NCBI GenBank assembly: GCA_041859045.1
Contig: JBHELB010000064.1
Location: 1-64,000 of the forward strand
Reading direction: 5' to 3'
Source of the DNA: JBHELB01 sp041859045
GTDB taxonomy: Bacteria; Hydrogenedentota; Hydrogenedentia; Hydrogenedentales; SLHB01
Length of the DNA stretch: 64,000 nt
The position numbers and the translations under genes were made by a program. Numbering within the stretch: the stretch's first letter is position 1; every line of letters starts with the position of its first letter. Positions 25,502-35,243 of this stretch are shown here, in pieces. Under the pieces are notes generated by a model. That model was not told the origin of the DNA, did not search any database, and saw only the letters and a list, made by a program, of their open reading frames with translations.

Positions 25502-28060
25502 CTATTCCTCCCGTAGCGCAATGAGCGGGTCCACGCGCGCCGCCAGACGGGCCGAAAGGTACGCTGAGAAGTAGACGATCACGAGGAGCAGCGACGTGGA
25601 AATTCCGAGCAAGAGCCAGCTATTCGCCCGGCGAAGGTTGAAGGGTTCGAGCCCTATCGACGTAAGGTCGATAGTGGTCGAGGCACTCACGAGCGCCACG
25701 CCCAAGGCTGTGCCAATCACAAAAAGAACCGAGGCCTGTCTTAAGACGAGCAGAACGATCCGCACAGGGGTCGCGCCAAGGGCCATGCGTGCGCCAATCT
25801 CGTGCCGACGTTGTGCGACGCGATATGCCATCGTGCTGTAACACCCCACGGACGCCAGGAGCACGCCCACCAGCGCAAAGACTATCGCGGGAATTGCCAA
25901 CCCCTGTTCCACGCCCAAGGCACTGTAGCGAATCTCTTCCATACTTCGAATCCCGAAAAGAGGTTGACCAGGATTCGCCTCGCTCACGACCTTCCTGAGC
26001 GAAGGCAGCACAGAGAAAGGATCGTCGCCCTTGGTCCGGAGCAAGAGGAACATGTCGCGCGTCGGCCCGAATGACAGAGGAATGAACATCTGCCCGCAGA
26101 ATTCGCCGCGATCGCTGTCTTCTGACGGTTTGTACACCTCCGCGTATAGGCGCTCGTTAATCCAACTCACGGAATGTCCCACGATGCCCACGATTGTGTA
26201 GTCGCTCGCCTTCAACGCGCCGTCCACCTGCACCTGTGCGCCTAGTGCGTCGCCATTGGGAAACCAGCGCTCCGCAAACTGGTCGTCGACGATCATAATA
26301 GGAGCGGACTGCAACGTTTCCTGAGTGGTAAAGAGTCGTCCCTGCTTCAACGGAACACCCAACGCTTCGAGAAATCCTGCGGAGACCGTGTTAACGAGAC
26401 CGGCGGGAAGCTTTTGGGAATCCTGCGTGTGTTCCGGGTTGCCGATGATGCGGTATGCCGTGACTCGACTCCGCGCAAGCGGAACCTGATATCCCGCGCC
26501 TGCCGCTTCCACATCGGGAAGTCCATTCAACCCACGAACCACGCGGTCGTAGAATTGGCCGATGTCGTCCTCAGTCTTTACGTCTCGGAAATCGACCTGC
26601 ACTGTGAGAAGACGCTCCGGACTAAAGCCGAGATCGACACGCAGGCAATGAAGCAGACGGTTCGAGAAATATACGGCGCAGAACAAGACGACGAGCGCGA
26701 TGCCGATCTCGCCGATTACGAGTCCGTCGCGAAGGAAATGATGTCCGCGTCCAGCGGAAGCGGATCTTCCGCCCTCTTTCAGCACACTTTGAAGCTCAGG
26801 ATTGCGCAGGCGCAATGCGGGTACGAGTCCACAAATAAGCGCAGTCAACAGAGAGAGGCCAAACGTGCACGCCAGCACTCGGAGGTCCACGGCAATCTCG
26901 TCGGTGCGCGGCAGAAACGAGGGAAGCGCACTTGTCATAACGGGCACTGCCGAATAGGCGATTAGAACGCCCAGCACTCCGCCCAAAAGGCAGAGCAGCA
27001 CGCTTTCCAAGAACACCAGACGTCCCAGGCTCATCGGCGACGCGCCGAGCGCGGCGCGGATGGTGTTCTCGCGATGCCCCTCGATGGACCGAGCAAGCAG
27101 TAAGTTCGCCACGTTGGCCGCGCCGATAAGCAGCACGATAACCGCGATGCCAAAAAACACCCACATAAGCGTCCGCGCATCAGCGGTAACAAACTCATGG
27201 TAAGTCACCATGCGAACTACCGGCAAGCGCTCCGGATTTTCGAGTTTGTCTGGTGACTCGCCGCCTCGAGGCGCGGCCGCATGAAAGCGTTCTGTCGCTT
27301 TAGCCAGGTCCGCGTTGGCCTCTTCCAGCGTCACACCCGGCCGCAATCGCGCAAAGACTGCCCATCCGCTTCCCCACAATGACTGCATGTCTTGCTTTAA
27401 GAAGTCCGGATCGCTTAGCGGCATCCACACCTGAGGCTCGCTGTACTCGTCCGTTCCTGTCTGTACACGCGGAAGGGGAACATCGGGAAGTATGCCGATG
27501 ATCTCTCGTGGAACATTGTCAAAAAGAACCGTCTTGCCCACAATGCTTGTGTCCGCGCCGAAGCGTCGCTTCCAGAATCCATGACTGAGCACCGCAACGC
27601 GCGCGGCGCCCGTCGCGCTATCTTCGGGAACGAGCAACCTCCCCTGTTGGGCGCGAACGCCCAGGGTGTCCAGAAAGTTGCCCGTAACGCGGGCGCCAAA
27701 TACGCGCTCAGGTTCACCGTTTTCGGGCTTCATGTTGAAGCCGCGCACGGTGCCCAATACGGCGATGGATTCGAACGCGGTGCAGTGCTCGCGCCAGTCG
27801 ACAAAACACCACGACGGCGGACGTTCCCCCTCGTGAATCAGATTTGAGGCACTGGTTTCGGGGTCGGCGAGAAAGAGCCACATGAGCCGATCGGGCTCGC
27901 GGTAGGGATAGGGTTTCATCAATACGGTATCGACCACGCTGTACACGCACGTCACCGCGCCCATGCCAATCGCGATCGTTAGCACGCACACCAGCGTGAA
28001 ACCCGGCGTCATGGCAAGACGGCGAGCCGCGTAACGAAACTCCGTAATTAGTGCGTGCAC
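25502..28060 (-). CDS. MacB/FtsX-type ABC permease (ADOP family), second of tandem pair
   Basis: 852 residues from GTG 28060, preceded by AAGGAG at eight bases; the longer frame upstream has no site. Layout: N-terminal membrane segment (FTLVCVLTIAIGMGAVTCVYSV), MacB-type periplasmic domain, FtsX core near residues 295-420, a second periplasmic domain, and a C-terminal FtsX core ending LSARLAARVDPLIALREE. The duplicated FtsX architecture fits ADOP permeases. It lacks its own ATPase and presumably uses the ATPase encoded upstream. It is a paralogue of the neighbouring permease (YAARRLA..P.FTL.CVLTIA.GM.AVTCVYSV shared). Together they may form a heterodimer. Confidence 0.85.
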   Translation of the reverse strand: MHALITEFRYAARRLAMTPGFTLVCVLTIAIGMGAVTCVYSVVDTVLMKPYPYREPDRLMWLFLADPETSASNLIHEGERPPSWCFVDWREHCTAFESIAVLGTVRGFNMKPENGEPERVFGARVTGNFLDTLGVRAQQGRLLVPEDSATGAARVAVLSHGFWKRRFGADTSIVGKTVLFDNVPREIIGILPDVPLPRVQTGTDEYSEPQVWMPLSDPDFLKQDMQSLWGSGWAVFARLRPGVTLEEANADLAKATERFHAAAPRGGESPDKLENPERLPVVRMVTYHEFVTADARTLMWVFFGIAVIVLLIGAANVANLLLARSIEGHRENTIRAALGASPMSLGRLVFLESVLLCLLGGVLGVLIAYSAVPVMTSALPSFLPRTDEIAVDLRVLACTFGLSLLTALICGLVPALRLRNPELQSVLKEGGRSASAGRGHHFLRDGLVIGEIGIALVVLFCAVYFSNRLLHCLRVDLGFSPERLLTVQVDFRDVKTEDDIGQFYDRVVRGLNGLPDVEAAGAGYQVPLARSRVTAYRIIGNPEHTQDSQKLPAGLVNTVSAGFLEALGVPLKQGRLFTTQETLQSAPIMIVDDQFAERWFPNGDALGAQVQVDGALKASDYTIVGIVGHSVSWINERLYAEVYKPSEDSDRGEFCGQMFIPLSFGPTRDMFLLLRTKGDDPFSVLPSLRKVVSEANPGQPLFGIRSMEEIRYSALGVEQGLAIPAIVFALVGVLLASVGCYSTMAYRVAQRRHEIGARMALGATPVRIVLLVLRQASVLFVIGTALGVALVSASTTIDLTSIGLEPFNLRRANSWLLLGISTSLLLVIVYFSAYLSARLAARVDPLIALREE

Positions 28061-28145
28061 AACGCGATCTCCTTCCCTAAAATGGATCCAAAAAGCCGAT
28101 TGTTCCCTACTTCTGCAAGCATTCCCTGCCCTTGCATCTCTTTGC

Positions 28146-30689
28146 TTACTCTTGACGCAACGCGCGCATTGGATCGATTCGCGATGCACTTTGCGCAGGG
28201 AAATACGCGGACATAGATCCCATAGCGATGAGGAAAGCGATTGAAACAGAAAGCAATATCCATGTCCTATCGCCCTGATGCTCGACGACACCGGCGGTGC
28301 ATTGTTCCAATCCGAAAAGGATGCATCCGACTATGACAGACGCCGCCAATAAGCCGCCCAAGACGACAAGAAACGCCGCGTGTCTCAGCGCAGTTGCAGC
28401 GATAGCGAAAGGCGTCGCGCCAAGCGCTATGCGCACACCGAACTCTTGACGCCGCTGCGCGACTCGGTACGCGATGCTGCTATGACAGCCAGTTGCGGCA
28501 AGAAGCACCCCCGTCGCCGCAAGTGTCCCGATAAGCGCGGTGAGCGTGCGCTCTACCGAGAGCATCTGCTGGCGCAGTTCGCTCAAGGTCCGGACCGAAT
28601 AGATGCTTCGCTCAGGATAAAGGTCGAATATCGCTTTTTGTATGGACGGGAGCACTGCGTACGGGTCGCGTGTCTTTGTTCGCACGACGATAAATTTGTT
28701 GGAATTACTCTCAAAGGACTCGGGCAAGTATAGCTGCCCGCAGTAACTGAACCCTGAAGGAGTTGTTTTCTCTTGAACGCGGTCGCTCGCGCGAACCAGA
28801 TCGCCCGGATAGTATGCCACACGGCCAACGACCCCAACGACGGTGAATATCGGCGGCTTTTTGAACTCGGGAAAATTCGCACGAACCTCCACCTGCGCGC
28901 CGAGCGGACTGCTACCCGGAAACCAACGCTGCTGGAATTCCTCATCGACGACTACCACCGGATTGCGATTCTTCTCATCTTCCGGCCGCAATAAACGGCC
29001 CTCCTTGAGCGGAATCCCAAGCGTCTTGAAGTAATCGACGGAAACCGCGTTATACAGACTGGTCGGCAGGTCGGCTTCGTGTTGGACCCCGACAACTCGG
29101 TAGGTCGCCCCGCGTCCACGCGCCATCGGCAAGAAGCAGGAAGATGCCGCGGATTCGACGTCGGGAAGCGCCGCAATCGCGCCCACAACGTTTTCACAGA
29201 ACTGTGCGCTCGATGCACCATCCTCTAGCGCCACCTCCATGGAGATCACCCGAGTTGCGTTGAATCCTACGTCGGCGCGCATCGCGTGGAGGAAATGATC
29301 CGATAGATTCACAGCGCAAAAAAGAACAAGTAGAGCCGCGCCTGACTCCAAGACAACGAGGGCATCGCGAAGGAGCGCAGGTCTCCGCCCAGGGGAGCTA
29401 GCATTTCCTCCCTCCTTAAGGACAGACTGCAAATCCAGTTTGCGTAAACGAGCCATCGGAAGAATTGCGCAAATGAGTGCTGTAAACACAATCAATACAA
29501 AGACGGCGCACAGTACGTTAAGATCGACGGTGATCTCGTTTGCTCTCGGGAAAAGGCTCGGAAGCAGCCCAATCGCCGCGGGAGTAAAGGCATAGGCTGC
29601 AAGTAGCCCAAGTCCGCCGCCAATAAAGCAAATAATGACGCTCTCCGCGACGACAAGACGAGCCAAACTGGACAGTCGGGCCCCAAGCGCGGCGCGAATG
29701 TTGGTTTCTCGATTCGTTTGCAGAGCGCGAGCAAGCAAATAATTGGCCACATTAACGGAGGCTATCAGCAAGACCAGCGCCGCAATGGCTAGCACAAGGT
29801 AGAACAGCCCTTGAAAGGATTGGGCAGTGTATTCTTGAAGCGGCAGAGCATGAATAACGACGCCCGGACTAGCGCCGGAGGGCGTATAGTCGTGAATCGA
29901 ATTCGCATTGCGAAGGCGCTCTGTCGCCGCCGCGAGCTGCTCTTTCGCCTGCCGCATTGTGCTGTCGGCGCGAAGACGCGCAAAGACCTCCCAATCATTT
30001 CGCCAAAGACTGGGACTATCCTGCCTCTGGAACTCCGGCTCATTTAGGGGAAGCCATACCTGCGGCTCCATGTATTCGTCGCGGCCGACTCGCTTGCGCG
30101 GCAACAGGGCCTTACTCAAAACGCCGACCACCGCGAACGATTCATTGTTGAAAACAATCGTCTTGCCCACAATTCCGGGGTCCGCGCCAAAACGACGGCT
30201 CCAAAATTCGTGGCTCAGCACAACCACGCGCGCCGCGCCCGATTCGCTGTCTTCCGGCAGAAGCGTACGCCCGAGATGAGCGCCCACACCGATCGTGGAA
30301 AAGAAGTTCCCCGTAACGCCAACGCTAAACGCGCGCTCAGGAAACGTTCCTTCTGCGCGCATGGTGAGATTACTTACGTTTCCTAGCGCCGCAATGGACT
30401 CAAACGAGGAGCAGTGCTCACGCCAGTCGAGAATGCACCACGTTGGCGTCCCTTTGTCCCGAAGCGCGGCGCGAGACTCGGGGATATCCGAATACGCAAG
30501 AAACACCTTGACGAGCCGTTCGGGCTCTTTGTAGGGATACGGCTTGAGCAAGATCGCGCTCATCACGCTGTAGACACACGTGACCGCAGCCATCCCGACG
30601 GCGATTGTCAGCACGCAGAGAAGGGTGAAGGTCGGGACTTTCGCCAGCCTCCGGGCGGCGTATGCCAGTTCCCAGACTAGCCCGCGCAT
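28146..30689 (-). CDS. MacB/FtsX-type ABC permease (ADOP family), first of tandem pair
   Basis: 847 residues with the same layout as the downstream paralogue: an N-terminal transmembrane helix (FTLLCVLTIAVGMAAV), MacB periplasmic core domain, three-helix FtsX block near residues 280-410, a second soluble domain, and a C-terminal FtsX block ending SASRIDPMRALRQE. The ATG overlaps the ATPase stop by 13 bases. These permeases export substrates or perform mechanotransmission with a periplasmic adaptor and TolC-like channel, all encoded here. The substrate is unknown. Confidence 0.86.
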   Translation of the reverse strand: MRGLVWELAYAARRLAKVPTFTLLCVLTIAVGMAAVTCVYSVMSAILLKPYPYKEPERLVKVFLAYSDIPESRAALRDKGTPTWCILDWREHCSSFESIAALGNVSNLTMRAEGTFPERAFSVGVTGNFFSTIGVGAHLGRTLLPEDSESGAARVVVLSHEFWSRRFGADPGIVGKTIVFNNESFAVVGVLSKALLPRKRVGRDEYMEPQVWLPLNEPEFQRQDSPSLWRNDWEVFARLRADSTMRQAKEQLAAATERLRNANSIHDYTPSGASPGVVIHALPLQEYTAQSFQGLFYLVLAIAALVLLIASVNVANYLLARALQTNRETNIRAALGARLSSLARLVVAESVIICFIGGGLGLLAAYAFTPAAIGLLPSLFPRANEITVDLNVLCAVFVLIVFTALICAILPMARLRKLDLQSVLKEGGNASSPGRRPALLRDALVVLESGAALLVLFCAVNLSDHFLHAMRADVGFNATRVISMEVALEDGASSAQFCENVVGAIAALPDVESAASSCFLPMARGRGATYRVVGVQHEADLPTSLYNAVSVDYFKTLGIPLKEGRLLRPEDEKNRNPVVVVDEEFQQRWFPGSSPLGAQVEVRANFPEFKKPPIFTVVGVVGRVAYYPGDLVRASDRVQEKTTPSGFSYCGQLYLPESFESNSNKFIVVRTKTRDPYAVLPSIQKAIFDLYPERSIYSVRTLSELRQQMLSVERTLTALIGTLAATGVLLAATGCHSSIAYRVAQRRQEFGVRIALGATPFAIAATALRHAAFLVVLGGLLAASVIVGCILFGLEQCTAGVVEHQGDRTWILLSVSIAFLIAMGSMSAYFPAQSASRIDPMRALRQE

Positions 30690-31396
30690 ACCAACGTCGT
30701 TTCCCGATCCAGTTCGGCGACGCGCCCATCGACGAGATGGAGCGTACGCTCGGCGTACGCGGAATAGCGCGGATCATGAGACACCATGCAAATTGTGGCG
30801 CCGCCGGCGTGAAGCTGCCGCAACAGTTCCATTGCCGCTTCGCCGTTGTGCGTGTCGAGGTTGCCCGTCGGCTCATCGGCCAACAGAATCGCCGGTTCGC
30901 CCACCACCGCCCGCGCGACCGCCACGCGTTGCTGTTGACCACCGCTCAGTTGCGCAGGGTAGTGCCGCATGCGATGGGTCATGTCGACTTTCTCCAGCGC
31001 CGCCTCCGCCAAGATCGCCCGTTGCTTGCGCGGAATGCCGCGATACACCAGCGGCAGCTCAACGTTTTCGCGAACGGTGAGGTCTCCAATCAAATTGAAC
31101 GACTGGAAAATAAACCCAATTTCACGATTCCGAACGCGCGCACGTTCGCTCAACGTGAGTTCCGTGACCGACGTGCCATTGAGCAGATAGCTTCCCGAAC
31201 TGGCGGTGTCGAGTAAGCCCATGATCCCCAGCAACGTGGATTTACCCGAGCCGCTGGGACCGCCGATGCACAAGAACTCGCCCTTCTCGATGTCGAGATA
31301 GATATCTTCAAGTGCATAAGTCTCCACGTCGTCGGTTGTAAACACTTTTTGAATCCCCTCGAGGCGGATTAGCGGACAGGCGCCACTCTTCACCAT
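30677..31396 (-). CDS. ABC transporter ATP-binding protein (MacB/LolD type)
   Basis: 239 residues with a strong AGGAGG site before ATG 31396. Motifs in order: Walker A GGPSGSGKST near residue 45, Q-loop FIFQSFN, signature LSGGQQQRVA, Walker B ILLADEPTGNLD, and switch histidine in MVSHDP. It is the energy-providing subunit for the two FtsX-type permeases downstream. It starts 18 bases after the adaptor stop and overlaps the first permease, so the set is co-transcribed. Confidence 0.92.
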   Translation of the reverse strand: MVKSGACPLIRLEGIQKVFTTDDVETYALEDIYLDIEKGEFLCIGGPSGSGKSTLLGIMGLLDTASSGSYLLNGTSVTELTLSERARVRNREIGFIFQSFNLIGDLTVRENVELPLVYRGIPRKQRAILAEAALEKVDMTHRMRHYPAQLSGGQQQRVAVARAVVGEPAILLADEPTGNLDTHNGEAAMELLRQLHAGGATICMVSHDPRYSAYAERTLHLVDGRVAELDRETTLVCAG

Positions 31397-31414
31397 AGTT
31401 CCTCCTGCGTGCTG

Positions 31415-32680
31415 TTATTCCAGAGACAGCTTGTCGTGACTATCCCATTGCGACATATCCGACACGATCACTTGATCCCCCGCATTCAGCCCCGATCGCA
31501 CCTCGGCGGTTGCCACCGCCAACTTGCCGAGCTCAACCGTGACCCGTGTAGCGCTCTTTCCATCCGGAGCAAGACGAAACAGACCAATGCTCGATTGTGG
31601 CGACGCCAGCGACGGACGCTCCACAAAAAGCACCTTCGGAAGCCGCTCAATTTCGATTACCGCCGTGACGCTGAGATCCGGCCGCACCCCTTCCGGCAAG
31701 GGACCGTCGAATTCCACGTCGACCGTCACCGTGCCGTCGGTGACGGTCGGGTCGATGCGGGTCACCCTGCCCGGCACCACGCCGTTATGCGTGTCCACCT
31801 GCGCCACCTGCCCCACCACAATGTCCTTAACCTGCGTGTCGCCCACCTTCACCTCAGCTTTCAACTGAGACGGATTCACCACCACCGCCAACGACGTGCC
31901 AACGGTGACCTGTTGGCCCGGTTTAGCCAACAGCGCCGTCAGCACCCCGTCCGCACCGGCCCGTACCTGCAAGCGTTCGACCTGCTTGCGTGCAAACTCC
32001 AGCGCCGCATGTTCCTGCTCAATCCTCGCATCCAAAGCCGCCAACTCGGCGACATGCCCCTGCTTGAGCGTCACGAGCCGCTCCTCCTCAATCGCAATGC
32101 GCTCGTGCAACGCCTCCGCGCGCACACGCGAACCTTCCCTAGCCACACGCGAGGTCAGTTGCTCCTTGAACAACTCTTCGTCACGGTCCGCCTGCAACTT
32201 CGCCTGGAGATACTCCGCCTTCACATTGGCCGCCGCCGCCTTCTGAGTCATGTATTCGTTACTGAGTTGCGCCTGGACCTTGGTGCGTTCTGATTCCGAC
32301 TCACGCAAGCGGGACTCGGCATTGAGCACGTTCAATTCCAGTTCCGGATTCGCTAGGACAACGATCACATCCCCTTTGGTCACCCGCGCCCCCGAAAGCA
32401 CCTTGACCTCTTCCACACGCCCCTCGCTCGCCGCCGCCAGATGCAACAGGTCTTTTGCCACAAGAGCCCCAAACGCACGCGCATCACGCACCATGTCGTC
32501 ATGCTTGACCGTTCCAATGCTCAACGCGGCGCGCTTCACACGCGGCGCTGAAGGGGCCATCGTCGCGAGAAGATAGGTACCCACACCTAACCCCAGGCCA
32601 AGCAAAATGCCCGCCACAACCCGCACTATCCGCTTCCGTGCCCGTACTGAATTTCGAGGAATGTCCACTTTTAATACCAA
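31415..32680 (-). CDS. HlyD/MacA-type periplasmic adaptor (membrane fusion protein)
   Basis: 421 codons from a TTG at 32680; no good ribosome-binding site is visible, so the start is uncertain (GTG four codons later is possible). One N-terminal membrane helix (IVRVVAGILLGLGLGVGTYLL) is followed by a biotinyl-lipoyl-like half-motif (EGRVEEVKVLSGARVTKGD), a long alpha-hairpin between residues 115 and 235, the second half (GADGVLTALLAKPGQQVTVG) and beta-barrel domains. It links the inner-membrane ABC permeases to the TolC-like channel. It is the first gene of the minus-strand operon; the promoter should lie at 32681-32880 but was not identified. Confidence 0.86.
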   Translation of the reverse strand: MVLKVDIPRNSVRARKRIVRVVAGILLGLGLGVGTYLLATMAPSAPRVKRAALSIGTVKHDDMVRDARAFGALVAKDLLHLAAASEGRVEEVKVLSGARVTKGDVIVVLANPELELNVLNAESRLRESESERTKVQAQLSNEYMTQKAAAANVKAEYLQAKLQADRDEELFKEQLTSRVAREGSRVRAEALHERIAIEEERLVTLKQGHVAELAALDARIEQEHAALEFARKQVERLQVRAGADGVLTALLAKPGQQVTVGTSLAVVVNPSQLKAEVKVGDTQVKDIVVGQVAQVDTHNGVVPGRVTRIDPTVTDGTVTVDVEFDGPLPEGVRPDLSVTAVIEIERLPKVLFVERPSLASPQSSIGLFRLAPDGKSATRVTVELGKLAVATAEVRSGLNAGDQVIVSDMSQWDSHDKLSLE

Positions 32681-32882
32681 ATAAATGCAGCAGTGAACTC
32701 GCCAACTCCATGTTGACGTGTCATATGCAAGACGCCACCGCCTGGATTTTGTCCAAGAAAAAATTCAGGTTGGAATCAGCGCTTGAAAATAGGGGCTTCT
32801 ACACCAAAGAATTTGATGGCGAGCAACGCAAGCGAGCGCAGCGGCAGTCGCGAACCCAAAGACAACAGGAGTGTCCATTGGA
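32681..32882. other. divergent intergenic region
   Basis: About 200 AT-richer bases separate the minus-strand efflux operon from the plus-strand acetyltransferase remnant. It should carry the efflux promoter. I see no convincing -35/-10 pair, sigma54 motif or operator. Confidence 0.4.
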
Positions 32883-33398
32883 ATGAGACTTGAGGCCGCA
32901 TCAATGACTCCGCCGCCCGGACTACTGGATTTTCTCATCCAACTCGGGGATGGTGAAAATGGGTTTAGCGGAACACCTGTCGGCGTGGGGGACCTCACGC
33001 TGCCGGCATATCTGCAGCAGTGCTGCGATATGCCCGACCCCGCAAAACTGAAGCCTGGCCTAGTCTTGCAGACGATTTTCTGGATACTTGACTAGGCCGG
33101 CATGGCCGTCGGTATGGTGAGAATGCGGCACAGCCTGAACGAAAGACTGCGGTTTCACGGGGGGCACATCGGCTATTACATCCGTCGCGACCAACGGGGC
33201 AATGGCTATGCAAAGGAAGCATTACGCCTCGCACTAGTCGAACTCTCAAGATTGGGTGAGACGCGGGCGCTTCTCACCGTTGAAGAGAGCAACGCGCCGT
33301 CAATTCGCGTTATTGAACAAAACCGCGGATGCTTGGAAAACACGGTAACTGATCTCGAGACTGGAAAGACCTTCAGACGGTACTGGGTTGATCTGTAA
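32883..33398 (+). pseudogene. GNAT N-acetyltransferase with one in-frame amber codon
   Basis: Two stretches in one frame are separated only by TAG at 33093-33095. The first ends LQTIFWILD; the second begins AGMAVGMVRMRHSLN and holds the acetyl-CoA loop RRDQRGNGYAKEAL and the late strand VEESNAPSIRVIEQNRG. Without the stop this would be a normal GNAT enzyme of about 171 residues, with the interruption between beta strands where homologues have a single residue. AGGAG lies upstream of ATG 32883. A single nonsense change is the simplest reading; the acceptor substrate is unknown. Confidence 0.78.
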
Positions 33399-33705
33399 AT
33401 CCAAACCGATCCGAGACGGGCAGAATCGTTCGAGAAAGAATGACGTGCTGGGCGCATCACGGTAAGATATGCGCCATGAATGAGAACCCACCGGATAGAG
33501 CACCATTGCCCCCGTACTGCCGAAGACGAAGCGAAACGCCTCGGTTCTCCAACTGGAACCCCACGTCGTTTCGGCGTAGAATCCGATTCTCGTCCGCGGA
33601 AATGCACGGCGTCTACTGCAGCAGCTTCAATTGTGTAGTCTTGAATGTGGACAATTTGCCGGATTGTGGTTGGGCCCACATGAAATGTTCAGCGAGTGGT
33701 GAAAG
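33399..33705. other. intergenic region, nothing recognised
   Basis: About 300 bases between the GNAT remnant and the response-regulator gene. Short frames here lack ribosome-binding sites and family-like sequence. No terminator or promoter could be assigned. Confidence 0.4.
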
Positions 33706-35067
33706 ATGGGTGCTTGCTTGGACGACAAGATATCTTGGTTGAATGTTCTTATCGTCGATGATGAAGCGAACATTCGTAAGACGCTGTCGGTGTGCCTGGA
33801 AACGCGGGGACACCGTGTAACGGCGGTTAGTAACGCGCGTGACGGACTAGCGGAAGCGGAGCGGCAGGTGTTCGATCTGGCTTTTGTCGACCTGCGGCTT
33901 GGTACGGAGAGCGGGCTTGATCTGATTCCTGGGCTTCTGGCTTCGTGTCCGTGGCTTAAGGTGGTTGTGATTACCGCCTACGCGTCGATCGAAACCGCGG
34001 TTGAGGCGATGCGCCGCGGGGCGACCGACTACATTCCCAAACCGTTTACTCCCGAACAAGTGGAACTCGTCACCGAACGCATCAACGCGGTTCGCAGCAT
34101 GGAACAACGCATTGCCTCGCTTCAGGAAGACTTAAATCGCTTGCATCCTAAAGAGACGTTTGTTTCCAGTCACCCGGGCATGCAGCGCGCCATAGCGATG
34201 GCACGCCAAGCGGCTACATCCGAAGCGGTGATTCTGTTGCGCGGCGCGAGTGGCACGGGTAAGAGCGTTCTTGCGCGGGCGATTCATGCGTGGAGCCGCA
34301 GGGCCAATCGGCCGCTCGCGGTCGTGTCGTGCCCAACGCTGAGCCCGGAGCTTCTAGAGAGTGAGTTGTTTGGCCATGTGAAGGGCGCTTTTACCGGGGC
34401 GCTCCGCGATACCCCCGGACGCATTGCCGCGTGCGATGGCGGCACGCTGTTTCTGGATGAGATCGGCGATTTGCCGCTCACGATTCAGCCCAAGCTCCTC
34501 CGCTTCATTCAGGACAGAGAGTATGAACGGGTCGGCGACCACCGGACCCGTCGGAGCGACGTACGGGTTATCGCCGCCACCAACGCCGACCTCGACGCGG
34601 CGGTGAAAACCGGGCGTTTTCGAGAAGATTTGTACTATCGGCTGAATGTCATCCAGATCGAAATTCCCCCTCTTTTAGAGCGTCCCGATGATGTCGAAGC
34701 TTTGGCGCAAGGCATGCTCGCTTTCTTCTCCGCCCAGAATCACAAGACTTTCGCGGGTTTTACGGACGAAGCCTTGCAAGCCCTTCGCAGCTATGCGTGG
34801 CCTGGAAACATACGTGAGCTGCGCAACGTCGTGGAGCGTGCCGTCATCCTGTGCGGCGCTGACCGCATTGGCGTGGCGCAACTGCCGGAATCGATATCCC
34901 CGCAGACTCGCCCTCTCCAGATCGGCGACCCCGTCATGTTGCATCAAATCGAGGAAGAACATATTCGGCGAATTCTTGCCTCGACACCGTCACTACAGCA
35001 CGCCGCCGATCTCCTAGGAATCGACCAAGCGACCCTCTGGCGCAAGCGCAAGCAATACGGAATCTGA
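33706..35067 (+). CDS. NtrC-family sigma54-dependent response regulator
   Basis: 453 residues. The receiver domain has the acidic pair DDE at 18-20, the phosphorylation site D62 (VDLRLG) and the lysine in PKPF. The AAA+ activator domain has Walker A GASGTGKS at 180-187, GAFTGA at 228-233 (the sigma54 contact loop), Walker B LFLDEIGD and the R-finger region. The C-terminus is a Fis-type helix-turn-helix (LQHAADLLGIDQATLWRKRKQ). It sits directly upstream of a histidine kinase and the kdp genes. Unlike OmpR-type KdpE it requires sigma54, which agrees with the candidate -24/-12 promoter at 35197-35212. The regulator-target link is inferred. Confidence 0.9.
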   Translation: MGACLDDKISWLNVLIVDDEANIRKTLSVCLETRGHRVTAVSNARDGLAEAERQVFDLAFVDLRLGTESGLDLIPGLLASCPWLKVVVITAYASIETAVEAMRRGATDYIPKPFTPEQVELVTERINAVRSMEQRIASLQEDLNRLHPKETFVSSHPGMQRAIAMARQAATSEAVILLRGASGTGKSVLARAIHAWSRRANRPLAVVSCPTLSPELLESELFGHVKGAFTGALRDTPGRIAACDGGTLFLDEIGDLPLTIQPKLLRFIQDREYERVGDHRTRRSDVRVIAATNADLDAAVKTGRFREDLYYRLNVIQIEIPPLLERPDDVEALAQGMLAFFSAQNHKTFAGFTDEALQALRSYAWPGNIRELRNVVERAVILCGADRIGVAQLPESISPQTRPLQIGDPVMLHQIEEEHIRRILASTPSLQHAADLLGIDQATLWRKRKQYGI

Positions 35068-35098
35068 ACCGGATTCCATTCTCCTTTTTCATTCCACA

Positions 35099-35139
35099 TT
35101 GCATTCTGCAAGACCAATCAGACGCGATTCTTGTCTGAT
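35099..35139. promoter_or_regulatory. two palindromes, candidate enhancer sites for the NtrC-type regulator
   Basis: TTGCATTCTGCAA (35099-35111) is a perfect 5-3-5 palindrome. ATCAGAC (35117-35123) and GTCTGAT (35133-35139) are perfect 7-base inverted arms nine bases apart. They lie roughly 85-125 bases before the predicted start site of the promoter at 35197, the usual place for sigma54 enhancers. A role as a weak terminator of the regulator gene is possible, but no T-tract follows. Confidence 0.45.
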
Positions 35140-35196
35140 GCAAGGCGCCGCGGCTTCACGTCACTTATAAGTGCCATGTTTTCAACAGGCGGACAT

Positions 35197-35212
35197 TGGC
35201 ACAGAGCATGCG
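35197..35212 (+). promoter_or_regulatory. candidate sigma54 (-24/-12) promoter for the kinase-kdp operon
   Basis: TGGCACAGAGCATGCG matches the consensus TGGCAC-N5-TTGCW at every -24 position and has the invariant GG and GC exactly ten bases apart. Transcription would start near 35223, about 20 bases before the kinase ATG at 35244. The gene just upstream encodes a GAFTGA-containing sigma54 activator. Confidence 0.6.
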
Positions 35213-35243
35213 TTGATAAAGTGGCGGAATACACGAGGTGACG

